Positions 41,791-50,179 of a DNA stretch of 64,000 nt are shown one piece after another. The notes beneath the pieces were generated by a model. That model saw only the letters and a program-made list of their open reading frames with translations, searched no databases and was not told the DNA's origin. The stretch's first letter is position 1. Every line of letters starts with the position of its first letter. The stretch is from JAXLVB01 sp046329195 (GTDB taxonomy: Bacteria; Bacteroidota; Bacteroidia; Cytophagales; Spirosomataceae). The stretch is from NCBI GenBank assembly GCA_046329195.1, contig JAXLVB010000002.1:1426001-1490000 (forward strand), read 5' to 3'. The translations under genes were made by a program, and so were the position numbers.

Positions 41791-44298
41791 TTAGAAAGGA
41801 TAGCCGATTCCTAAGTTGAAAAGCAGTTTATTATTGACACCCGAACGGAAAAGTACCCATCGGTCGCCTTCGTCACGAGAAGGGTCATGGACTCGTAACC
41901 CAAAATCGCCACGAATCACAAAATAGGTGAAGTCGTACCGAACCCCAAAGCCTGTACCGATGGCAATTTCTTTGAAAAATCGGTCGAATTTGAACACCGC
42001 CTTTTCGTTGTTGGAGATGTTGCGCAAGTTCCATACATTACCTGCATCTAAAAACAGAGCACCATTAAGCATACCACCCAATTTGAACAGCGGAAAACGA
42101 TATTCTAAACTCGATTCGAGTAGGACGTCGCCTGGGCTTTCGGGGGTATAGTTCTCGTTGATTGAAGAGGCTTTGGGAGTGGTGCTTCCAGGCCCCAAAC
42201 GACGTAAGCGCCAAGCCCGAATACTGTTGGTGCCGCCCACGAAGAAGTATTTTTCGTAAGGCAACACTTTTACATCGCTGCCATACGAATAAGCTACACC
42301 ACTATTGACCCGAAAAGCTACCGTAGAGCGTTTCTTTGGGCCAACAGGCAAGTAATACCGAAAATCTACATTGATTTTTAAAAAACGATAATACTGGAGC
42401 GTATCAAAGATTTTGTCTAAGAAACTGAACGTGCTCTGATTCAGAAAATTCAAAGTAGTACCACCCGACTCCAAAAACACCTTTAAGTACTTGGCTTTCT
42501 GATTTTTACCAAGTTGGTTGGTATTGTAAATATATGATGCACTAATACTTGATACAAACGAGGGCTTAAAACTGTAATAAAGGTTGTTGCCGTTTTGAAG
42601 CTCGTCCTGCAAAAACTGCTCAAACTGATTGAGTTTGAACTTAGTTTGTATAAAGTTTAAGTCAAACAGCGATAAGTTGAAGCTTTGTTCTTGGTTAAGT
42701 CGCCAAGTATAGTTCATCGCCAATTTGAAGTTGGTTCGGTTGTATTCGGGGCGATTGGTGTAGTTATACCCCAAGCCCAACTGAGTGCGTGGGTTGTAGG
42801 GGTTAAACCACGACGCAATTTTGCCGGGTAGCAGTACTTTCGGAAATATCAAGGAGGTGTTTGCGCTTACTTCAAGGCTTTGATAGACAGAGTCTGTCAA
42901 GAAAAAGCCAGTTTGACCTTCATAACCCGCTCGAAAGTTAGTTTCGAGCGACTCTAAGCCTTTAAAAATATTGCGCACTTTCATCGAAACGCTTCCGAAT
43001 GGACCAGGCACCTGCTGAAATACACTTAGCCCTGATTCGGTCGTGATTTGGTACTTATCCAGTGGTACAGTATAAATTCGGGCGTTTAATTTACCGTTAA
43101 TCTCCTCAAATGAAGGATCTGCAAATTTGAATTGATCGAGGTTAGAAAGCTGCCGTTGAGTTTCATATAAGTCACTGATACTAAACAGCTTGCTGGGGCG
43201 AATAAAAATCTTAGAGTCCAGTATTTTGGTATTGTATCTTCGTCCAACGAAGATGTATTTCAACCCATTGTATCGGCTCGAATCTACGGTAGTTTCGTAG
43301 ATTTCAGAACTTCCGTTGACCACCATTTCTACATTTCCAATGTGGTAATAAGGATGCTTTTGGCTTTTGGGAGGATTATTGAGCTGAAACTCAACATCTA
43401 CCCACGTATTGAGCGAGTCCAGTTCGCAATTTTCGAGCGCACGACTTACCTTGGCATGGAAATAATTTCGGCTAAATTTATAGTAGCCGTTGCTCCGAAG
43501 CAGCAATTCCATCCGCACCGACTCTGCTGTAATCAACTCAGCATCGTAGCTTTTTCCTGCCACTAAGTACGAATCCTTTTTATTGGCCTTGATTAAACTA
43601 TCAATTCGCTCGTCGGTTGTGGTGAGCGTAATGTTACGAAAATGAAACCCACACCGTTCGTTTACGGTATAGGCAACTTTCATTTGGTTAAAAAGCAGCG
43701 TATCTTTTTTGTAAGCAACTTTTGCCAAGAAGAAGCCCTTGCTAATCAGGTAATTCTCCATGTTTTTAACATTCTTCTGAGCGTCTTTGTCATAAAAGTA
43801 CGACGGTGCTTCGCCGACGCTACTCATTAGTGTGTTTCCTTGCGTAATTTTCTTTTCGTACCGGGTCGCTTTTCGGTCTTTCTTCCGACGCAACTTCAGT
43901 AGTGCCTCAGGATTATCTTTCAGTTCAAGGCTTTTTTGTTCGTAGGTACTTTCTAAGTCTGCCAAGCGTTTTTCCCATCGGTCTTTATGATAAAATAACT
44001 CTCCTAAGCGATAAATACTCAGGTAGGGCATTAGCGGCGTGCGCAGAAATTTGCGATTGGGTTTTTGGGGGATGAGTAGTTCTAATTGTTCGGCTGGAAT
44101 TTGCTTGCTACCTTTGACCGACTGGGAATACAGCAAGTACTTGCCTTTTTCGATGGTGCGAGAGCAACTCGAAAGCACGAATAACCCCACCCCTACCCAA
44201 ATGGTTATCCGAATTACATGGGGCGGAAGTAGATATGAGAAATAAGGCAAGAAACGGGTGGTGCAAAAATTCCTCATCATCTTCGGTGTGCTATGCAA
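41791..44298 (-). CDS. tamL: TamL: BamA/TamA-family outer-membrane lipoprotein
   Basis: 835 residues. The signal ends in the lipobox LSSC (VGLFVLSSCSRTIEKGKYLL), which is the feature that sets the Bacteroidota TamA variant TamL apart. POTRA-like repeats fill the N-terminal half and the C-terminal half is a 16-strand Omp85 barrel with VGGTNSIRAWRLRRLGPGS and closing ...GIGYPF. Expected to insert barrel proteins or to build the outer membrane with TamB, which is not in this window. An ATG a little further in (MMRNFC) is an alternative start. Divergent from the SpoU gene by only about 36 bp. Confidence 0.88.
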   Translation of the reverse strand: MHSTPKMMRNFCTTRFLPYFSYLLPPHVIRITIWVGVGLFVLSSCSRTIEKGKYLLYSQSVKGSKQIPAEQLELLIPQKPNRKFLRTPLMPYLSIYRLGELFYHKDRWEKRLADLESTYEQKSLELKDNPEALLKLRRKKDRKATRYEKKITQGNTLMSSVGEAPSYFYDKDAQKNVKNMENYLISKGFFLAKVAYKKDTLLFNQMKVAYTVNERCGFHFRNITLTTTDERIDSLIKANKKDSYLVAGKSYDAELITAESVRMELLLRSNGYYKFSRNYFHAKVSRALENCELDSLNTWVDVEFQLNNPPKSQKHPYYHIGNVEMVVNGSSEIYETTVDSSRYNGLKYIFVGRRYNTKILDSKIFIRPSKLFSISDLYETQRQLSNLDQFKFADPSFEEINGKLNARIYTVPLDKYQITTESGLSVFQQVPGPFGSVSMKVRNIFKGLESLETNFRAGYEGQTGFFLTDSVYQSLEVSANTSLIFPKVLLPGKIASWFNPYNPRTQLGLGYNYTNRPEYNRTNFKLAMNYTWRLNQEQSFNLSLFDLNFIQTKFKLNQFEQFLQDELQNGNNLYYSFKPSFVSSISASYIYNTNQLGKNQKAKYLKVFLESGGTTLNFLNQSTFSFLDKIFDTLQYYRFLKINVDFRYYLPVGPKKRSTVAFRVNSGVAYSYGSDVKVLPYEKYFFVGGTNSIRAWRLRRLGPGSTTPKASSINENYTPESPGDVLLESSLEYRFPLFKLGGMLNGALFLDAGNVWNLRNISNNEKAVFKFDRFFKEIAIGTGFGVRYDFTYFVIRGDFGLRVHDPSRDEGDRWVLFRSGVNNKLLFNLGIGYPF

Positions 44299-44334
44299 TA
44301 TGGGGTTCTTTTTTAAGACGTGTTACCGCTAACT

Positions 44335-45087
44335 ATGATTTCTAAAAATCAGCAAAAATTTCTTCACTCGCTCCAGCAAAAGAAATACCGAGTTGAATAT
44401 CAATCGTTTATGGTTGAAGGAGCAAAAAGCGTGCTGGAATTGCTCCCATCCGATTTCACGATAGAATTGTTGTTTGTAACCCAGTCGTTTTACAAAGAAA
44501 ATGAGTTACTGCTTGCAAAACAACCTTTTTCCGTAGATTTCGCTACTCCAGAGGAGCTGGCTAAAGCTGGCACATTTGGCACCAACGATGCAGCCTTGGC
44601 TGTGGTCAAAACGAAGAAAAATGATTTTTTATGCGTTGAGGGCTCAGAAATTATCTTGGTGCTAGACGACATTCGTGACCCTGGCAATCTGGGAACTATT
44701 CTGCGAATAGCCGATTGGTATGGAATCAAAAAAGTGATTTGCTCCGAAACTACGGTTGATTTTTACAACCCCAAAGTCATTGCTGCCACGATGGGCTCAT
44801 TTACACGAGTTAGTACCTATTATACCTCCCTACCTGATTTTTTTGCAAATCAAGTTGGAGTTCCAGTCTTGGGTACTTTTTTAGACGGAAGTAATGTACA
44901 TAGCGTTGAGTTTCCTAAAGGCGGGTATTTAATCATCGGCAATGAATCAAACGGTATTGGTACTGCTACTGCACCAGCTGTTACCCACCGAATCACCATA
45001 CCCCGATTCGGAGATGCCGAATCGCTCAATGCGGGTGTGGCAACTGCCATTGTTTTAGACAATTGGAGGAGAAGTAATTCGGTTTGA
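44335..45087 (+). CDS. TrmH/SpoU-family RNA 2'-O-methyltransferase, two-domain
   Basis: 250 residues from ATG 44335 (MISKNQQKFLHSL). An N-terminal substrate-binding domain (KYRVEYQSFMVEGAKSVLEL) precedes the SPOUT core, with motif 1 LDDIRDPGNLGTILRIADWY, motif 2 YLIIGNESNGIG and motif 3 IPRFGDAESLNAGVATAIVL. This layout is that of RlmB/TsnR-type rRNA methyltransferases, so 23S rRNA is a likely target. Differs from the single-domain paralogue at 11095. Divergent with tamL, a pairing I recall from other Bacteroidota. Confidence 0.9.
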   Translation: MISKNQQKFLHSLQQKKYRVEYQSFMVEGAKSVLELLPSDFTIELLFVTQSFYKENELLLAKQPFSVDFATPEELAKAGTFGTNDAALAVVKTKKNDFLCVEGSEIILVLDDIRDPGNLGTILRIADWYGIKKVICSETTVDFYNPKVIAATMGSFTRVSTYYTSLPDFFANQVGVPVLGTFLDGSNVHSVEFPKGGYLIIGNESNGIGTATAPAVTHRITIPRFGDAESLNAGVATAIVLDNWRRSNSV

Positions 45088-45103
45088 AATCCTTACTCAA
45101 TTT

Positions 45104-45892
45104 TTAGATAGCTGTAGGCATTTCGTTGGCTGCTTCTATAGCCATTTGATGGGCTGTTTCCTTACCTAAATACTTATCAATCAGGTTATGCGCCAAATAA
45201 ATAACGGGGGTCATCAGAATCGCAACTACGCATTTGTAGGTATAATTGTTGATTCCGACGTTAATGATTTGGTCCATAGTCCAGTTACCAAACACATAAA
45301 ATGCAATGTACAAAACCACAAAGCTATCTATCAACTGCGAGATAAGCGTACTGCCCGTTGCACGCAACCAAATCATCTTACTCCCTGTGATTTTGCGTAG
45401 GCGCTGAAAGACCGTAGCATCTAACAATTGCGCCACTAAGAAGGCTGTAATTGACCCCAGAATGATTCCTAAGCCCTGCCGGAAAATCATCGAAAAGGCA
45501 TAGTCTATATTGAAATTATTGTTGCCTTTGTTGACATCAATCCAAAAATCGGCTGGTGACATTTTGGTAGCTGCAAAGATGATGATAAAGCTATAAGCAA
45601 TAAAAATTGCGCCCAAGTAGGAGATTTTCTTCACGCCTTGCTTTCCAAAATACTCGTTGATGATGTCCGAAGTGACAAACACTACAGGCCACGGCAAGGC
45701 TCCTGCCGCTAAGTTGTAACCAAAAACAGACCCTAAAGGCATCAAAAACATGGCAACGCCTTCGCCCAAGGTATCTTTTACTGAAAAGATTTTGGCACCG
45801 ATGATTTCGGCAACAATAGCATTGGTTAGAAACAAACCGGTGAGCACCAAAAACAAGGTTTGTTTCTTCGATGCAAACGTAGAACTTGCCAT
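45104..45892 (-). CDS. Queuosine-precursor transporter (YhhQ/VUT family)
   Basis: 262 residues from ATG 45892 (MASSTFASKKQTLFLVLTGLF); the frame is open to 45925. Six to seven membrane helices, with the DUF165 signature NEYFGKQGVKKISYLGAIF and LDATVFQRLRKITGSKMIWL. YhhQ imports 7-cyano-7-deazaguanine/preQ1 for queuosine in tRNA. Converges on the SpoU gene with 16 bp between stops. Confidence 0.88.
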   Translation of the reverse strand: MASSTFASKKQTLFLVLTGLFLTNAIVAEIIGAKIFSVKDTLGEGVAMFLMPLGSVFGYNLAAGALPWPVVFVTSDIINEYFGKQGVKKISYLGAIFIAYSFIIIFAATKMSPADFWIDVNKGNNNFNIDYAFSMIFRQGLGIILGSITAFLVAQLLDATVFQRLRKITGSKMIWLRATGSTLISQLIDSFVVLYIAFYVFGNWTMDQIINVGINNYTYKCVVAILMTPVIYLAHNLIDKYLGKETAHQMAIEAANEMPTAI

Positions 45893-45953
45893 AAAAGAGG
45901 TGGTTATGAGGTAGTTTGAAACCAACTGGCGGTGTTCGGTTGGCTTTTTTATA

Positions 45954-47216
45954 CTAACTTACCAACATGCCGTTTGGTTCAGCCAATTGAAGCATTTCCC
46001 GATTTTTAATGGTAGCACCAGTCAAAAAAGTTTTGATACGGTTCATGGCTATGGCTAACTCCTCAACGGTAGGAAGGAATACAATACGGAAATGGTCAGG
46101 TTTTACGTAGTTAAAACCCGTACCTGGGACTAATAACACACGCTGTTCGGCCAGCAAGTCATAGACAAACTCTTCGTCGTTTTTGAAATAAAATTGTTTC
46201 AAATCCAGTTTGGGAAACAAGTATAACGCCCCTTTGGGACGCACACACGTAACGCCCGGAATACTTGTCACCATATTGTAGGCCAGCTCCATTTGTTTGT
46301 ACAAACGTCCGGTAGGAAGTACTAAGTCGTAAATGCTTTGATAGCCACCTAAAGCCGTTTGAATAGCGTATTGAGCTGGCACATTGCCACACAAACGAAG
46401 CGTAGCCAACAAATTTAACCCTTCGATGTAGGATTTGGCACGGTGCTTTGTCCCGCTTAACACCAGCCAGCCTCCTCTAAAACCGGCAGCCCGATAGTTT
46501 TTAGACAATCCACCGAAAGTGACGCAAAGTGTTTTTTCTGTAATAGTTGCCATTGGATGGTGTACGGCTCCATCATAGAGGATTTTGTCATAAATTTCGT
46601 CGGCAAACACAATCAGGTTGTGTCGTTCGGCAATTTCTGCTATTTTGACCAGTACTTCTTTTTCGTAAACGGCCCCTGTTGGGTTATTGGGGTTGATTAA
46701 GACAATCGCTTTGGTACGGCGAGTGATTTTTTTCTCAATATCATTAGTATCTGGATTCCATTCTGACTGCTCATCGCAAAGATAATGAACGGGTTTTCCG
46801 CCAGCCAAAGCAACTGATGTAGTCCAAAGCGGATAATCTGGCGATGGCACCAATACTTCGTCGCCATCGTTCATTAAGGCTTGCATGGTCAGCAAAATCA
46901 ACTCACTTACCCCATTGCCAATATACACATCATCAAGGTCAACGCCTTTGATGCCCAAACTTTGGGTATAGTGCATAACGGCCTTTCTGGCCGCAAAAAG
47001 TCCCCGTGAATCGGCGTAGCCTTGGGCTTCACGCAAATTCACAATCATATCGTGAATAATTTCGTCAGGGGCATCAAAGCCAAACGGGGCAGGATTGCCG
47101 ATGTTCAGCTTGATGATTTTGTAGCCCTGACTCTCCAATTCGAGCGCCTTGTCATAGGTAGCGCCACGAATCTCATAGCGTAGGTTGTCGAGTCGAGATG
47201 ATTTTTGAAAGGACAT
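45954..47216 (-). CDS. Class-I pyridoxal-phosphate aminotransferase (AlaA-like)
   Basis: 420 residues. Fold type I with the PLP lysine in GGLSKNYRAAGFRGGW, the aspartate/asparagine contacts in NPNNPTGAVY and FADEIYDKI, and the final Arg region FRIVFLPT. Overall it resembles the AlaA/YfbQ alanine-glutamate aminotransferase group. Cytoplasmic, unlike the exported aminotransferase at 48893. Sits upstream of the transporter on the same strand. Confidence 0.92.
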   Translation of the reverse strand: MSFQKSSRLDNLRYEIRGATYDKALELESQGYKIIKLNIGNPAPFGFDAPDEIIHDMIVNLREAQGYADSRGLFAARKAVMHYTQSLGIKGVDLDDVYIGNGVSELILLTMQALMNDGDEVLVPSPDYPLWTTSVALAGGKPVHYLCDEQSEWNPDTNDIEKKITRRTKAIVLINPNNPTGAVYEKEVLVKIAEIAERHNLIVFADEIYDKILYDGAVHHPMATITEKTLCVTFGGLSKNYRAAGFRGGWLVLSGTKHRAKSYIEGLNLLATLRLCGNVPAQYAIQTALGGYQSIYDLVLPTGRLYKQMELAYNMVTSIPGVTCVRPKGALYLFPKLDLKQFYFKNDEEFVYDLLAEQRVLLVPGTGFNYVKPDHFRIVFLPTVEELAIAMNRIKTFLTGATIKNREMLQLAEPNGMLVS

Positions 47217-47334
47217 AATGGTAACATGTTAAGGGGAACTACCCCCACGTATTGCCGCAAAGGTACGGAGTATTGAGAATAATATGGAAAAAGTGCTTCA
47301 GTATTCTGATTAGAAAGTGGCCTACTAATTCACA

Positions 47335-48483
47335 TTACTGTTTTTTAGTCGTTATTGCTTGGTAATCCAGATAGGTTTTTCTGATGAATTCAAAAGTTTG
47401 ATGGGCACATTTTTCCCAAGAATAGCCAGAAGCCCGCACAAAAGCCTTCTCGCTTAATTCTTTTCTTAACATGGGTTGGTTGATGAGTGCTTCGAGTACT
47501 TCTACCAAACTATCAGTTTGGGTAGGGTCAAAATAGAGTCCTGCGTCTTGGAGGGTTTCGGGCAGGGAACTTTGATTAGAACAAGCAATTGCCTTTTTCA
47601 TGGCCATGGCTTCTAACAAAATCATTCCAAAGGTTTCGCAGCTCGACGCAAATACCACAATGTCAGCACGTTCATAAAATTCTTTCATGGTTAAGTAGGG
47701 GACTTCTCCATGATACGTAATGATGTCGCTTGAGGAAGGATTTGTCTTCAATACGGCTTGTAATTGCTCATAAGCCTGTTGACTGAAGATATAGCCCACT
47801 ACATCTAAATGCACTTGATACCCCAGTAGGTGTAATTTGAGAATGGCCTCTGCTACTACCCACTGATTCTTATACAAATCTATGGTAGAAGGGTATAGAA
47901 TACGAATCTGCGGTTTTCTGAGAGGTTCTGCAACAGGATGAGTATGCACAAAGTGCGTATTGATACCATGTGGTATGACCGTCGTGTTGTCTGCTGAAAT
48001 GTTTATCTGCTTAAAGGCACTTGCTCTTGAGAATTGGGTCAGAAAAATGGTTCCATCGGCACGCTGGTAGGAGCGTTTGTGCAGACATGCTAAAATTTCT
48101 AATCGCAAACGGCTACTGGTAAAGCCATATAAGGCTCGAAGGGTTGGCTCAAACACCAATTGGTTTTGACAAATAGACACATACGGATGAAAGTTGGGAC
48201 TGTTGGCAACAACGGTAAAGAGAATATCGCAGTGTTGGTGTGCTAATTTGCCTAAGCGGAATAGTTTCCAAAACGTAACACTCCAAAACGAGCCATTTAG
48301 TTGAGGAACATCAATGGTTCGGAGCCACGGGTATTTGGGCAATTGTGACAACACACGTGTATTGCCAAAAACAATGATTTCGGTAATCGAGTACTCCGAT
48401 GGCTCTACATGATTCAATAATTCGATTAGATGATGAAGCACCCCACCAAAGCCAACACTCGAAGCATCAATTCCGACACGCAT
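47335..48483 (-). CDS. Glycosyltransferase family 4 (GT-B fold)
   Basis: 382 residues from ATG 48483 (MRVGIDASSVGFGGVLHHL), which lies at the start of the usual Rossmann strand; the frame is open to 48591. The C-terminal nucleotide-sugar domain has CETFGMILLEAMAMKKAIACSN, the E-x7-E motif of GT4 retaining transferases. Acceptor and donor are unknown; probably a surface polysaccharide or glycolipid. Isolated gene, not in a polysaccharide cluster. Confidence 0.9.
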   Translation of the reverse strand: MRVGIDASSVGFGGVLHHLIELLNHVEPSEYSITEIIVFGNTRVLSQLPKYPWLRTIDVPQLNGSFWSVTFWKLFRLGKLAHQHCDILFTVVANSPNFHPYVSICQNQLVFEPTLRALYGFTSSRLRLEILACLHKRSYQRADGTIFLTQFSRASAFKQINISADNTTVIPHGINTHFVHTHPVAEPLRKPQIRILYPSTIDLYKNQWVVAEAILKLHLLGYQVHLDVVGYIFSQQAYEQLQAVLKTNPSSSDIITYHGEVPYLTMKEFYERADIVVFASSCETFGMILLEAMAMKKAIACSNQSSLPETLQDAGLYFDPTQTDSLVEVLEALINQPMLRKELSEKAFVRASGYSWEKCAHQTFEFIRKTYLDYQAITTKKQ

Positions 48484-48892
48484 GAAGCTATACTTATAAA
48501 AAGATATAAAGATTTCAAAGGTATCACTCTTCTCCAAAAATCTAAAAATCTTATATCTAAAATCTTGTCTTCGTTTTATGATAAATTGCAAAAAGAGCCA
48601 ACAGATAAAATTGTTGATTTGACATTTTTAAGTTAAATTCAGAACACCTTCTTTCTTTAAAATTTAAAAAATACAATTTTTTAGTTTTGTTTTTACCCAT
48701 TTTGTAATGAATTTTTAAAAAAATACCAAAAATAAGTTTTCACATGTTTTTATTTTTTACAACTATTTCTCTACCTTTCGATAGTTTTTCAAGGAAAAGT
48801 AACGCAGCAAACTAATTTTTTCGTAACTTTCTATTTATTCTTGAAAAAGCACAATTTCATTCATTAACAAACATCATAACCACCAGGGTGTC
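48484..48892. other. AT-rich intergenic region
   Basis: About 410 bp of very AT-rich DNA between two divergent genes. No gene or clear hairpin is seen. It must hold promoters for the glycosyltransferase and for the exported aminotransferase. Confidence 0.5.
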
Positions 48893-50101
48893 ATGTCAAC
48901 TTCGATGAACCGTCGCAATTGGTTAAAAACTTCTGGCCTTTTAGCCTCTGGGCTTTCCATAGCTCCCAGTTTTCTTCAAAAGGCCGCTGCCAACCCTTCT
49001 TTGCAGCAAGAGTTATACGCTGACCTTTCACATGAGTTTCGGGCTATACAAGCCATGAACCACATGCCGCCCGCTGCGGTAAAAGCACGATTAGGAGCCA
49101 ATGAAAACCCATGGGGGCTTTCGCCTAAGACCAAAGAAACCATTGTAAATACAATGGCAGAGGCCAATCGGTATCCGATGGGCGCTTTGAGAGAGCTTTA
49201 TAAAGTAATTGCAGACAAAGAAGGAATCCCACTACCTCCTCCAGAAGATGGTTTTAAAGGAAGTACTAAAAGCTACATTAAACTAGGTTGTGGTTCTTCT
49301 GAATTACTAACAGCTTCGCTGATGTACTATGGTCAAAAAGGTACTATTATGGTAGCTGACCCAAGCTACATCTCTGGAAATGAGGAAAAAGTACCGATGG
49401 ACAAAGTAAAACTCACCGCTGACTATCAGTACGATTTGGATGCAATGGCCGCCAAAGCTGACCCAGCCAAGCACAGTTTGATTTATATCTGCAATCCAAA
49501 TAATCCAACTGGCAACATCATCCCTGCCGATAAGTTACGAGCCTTTATTGATAAAGTGTCGGACAAAGTACCTGTTTTGGTGGACGAAGCCTACATTGAC
49601 TATGCCAAGGACCCCATTGTAGACTGCATGGTGGACAAAATCAAAGAAGGTAAAAATGTAATTATCCTGCGCACCATGTCGAAGCTCTATGCTTTCGCTG
49701 GAATGCGCATGGGTTATGCGTTAGGCAAACCTGAACTTCTGAATGGCCTTGGGCAATATACGCTTCAAGGATTTGGTTTGTCGGCACTTACCATTGCCGC
49801 AGCTATTACGGCCATGCAAGACAAAGACTACTCAAAACAGATTTTGACCAATACCGCTGAATCGAAAGAGTACTTGTTATCATTCTTGAAATCAGCGGGT
49901 TATACCGCCGTGCCGTCCTACACCAATTTTGTACTGTTCCCCATCAAAATGAAAGGGATGGAACTAACCAACAAAATGCGCCAAGATGGTGTGATGGTAC
50001 GCAACTGGTTTTTTGATGCCCAACACTGGTGCCGAGTTTCGATTGGAAAAATGGACGAAATGAAGGCATTTACCGAAAGCTTCACCAAGATTGTTTCATA
50101 A
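48893..50101 (+). CDS. Tat-exported HisC-like pyridoxal-phosphate aminotransferase
   Basis: 402 residues. The N-terminus (NRRNWLKTSGLLASGLSIAP) is a twin-arginine signal: Arg7-Arg8 followed by a hydrophobic stretch. The mature enzyme is a complete fold-type-I aminotransferase of the histidinol-phosphate group: LGANENPWGLSPK, NPNNPTGN (201-208), VDEAYIDYA with Asp231, and the PLP Lys264 in RTMSKLYAFAGMRMG. Export of a folded PLP enzyme by Tat is unusual and makes a biosynthetic HisC role unlikely. A Tat-signal amino-acid oxidase follows at once. Substrate unknown. Confidence 0.9.
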   Translation: MSTSMNRRNWLKTSGLLASGLSIAPSFLQKAAANPSLQQELYADLSHEFRAIQAMNHMPPAAVKARLGANENPWGLSPKTKETIVNTMAEANRYPMGALRELYKVIADKEGIPLPPPEDGFKGSTKSYIKLGCGSSELLTASLMYYGQKGTIMVADPSYISGNEEKVPMDKVKLTADYQYDLDAMAAKADPAKHSLIYICNPNNPTGNIIPADKLRAFIDKVSDKVPVLVDEAYIDYAKDPIVDCMVDKIKEGKNVIILRTMSKLYAFAGMRMGYALGKPELLNGLGQYTLQGFGLSALTIAAAITAMQDKDYSKQILTNTAESKEYLLSFLKSAGYTAVPSYTNFVLFPIKMKGMELTNKMRQDGVMVRNWFFDAQHWCRVSIGKMDEMKAFTESFTKIVS

Positions 50102-50116
50102 CCCAACCTACCTATA

Positions 50117-50149
50117 CCCAGCGAGTCAGCTTGATTCGCTGGGATTTTT
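50117..50149 (+). terminator. Rho-independent terminator between the two Tat genes
   Basis: CCCAGCGA (50117-50124) and TCGCTGGG (50136-50143), 11-nt loop, followed by ATTTTTG. It lies between the aminotransferase and the oxidase, so it would reduce, though not necessarily stop, co-transcription. Confidence 0.75.
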
Positions 50150-50179
50150 GTTACTATTTGGGTCGAAATAATTGAGTAC

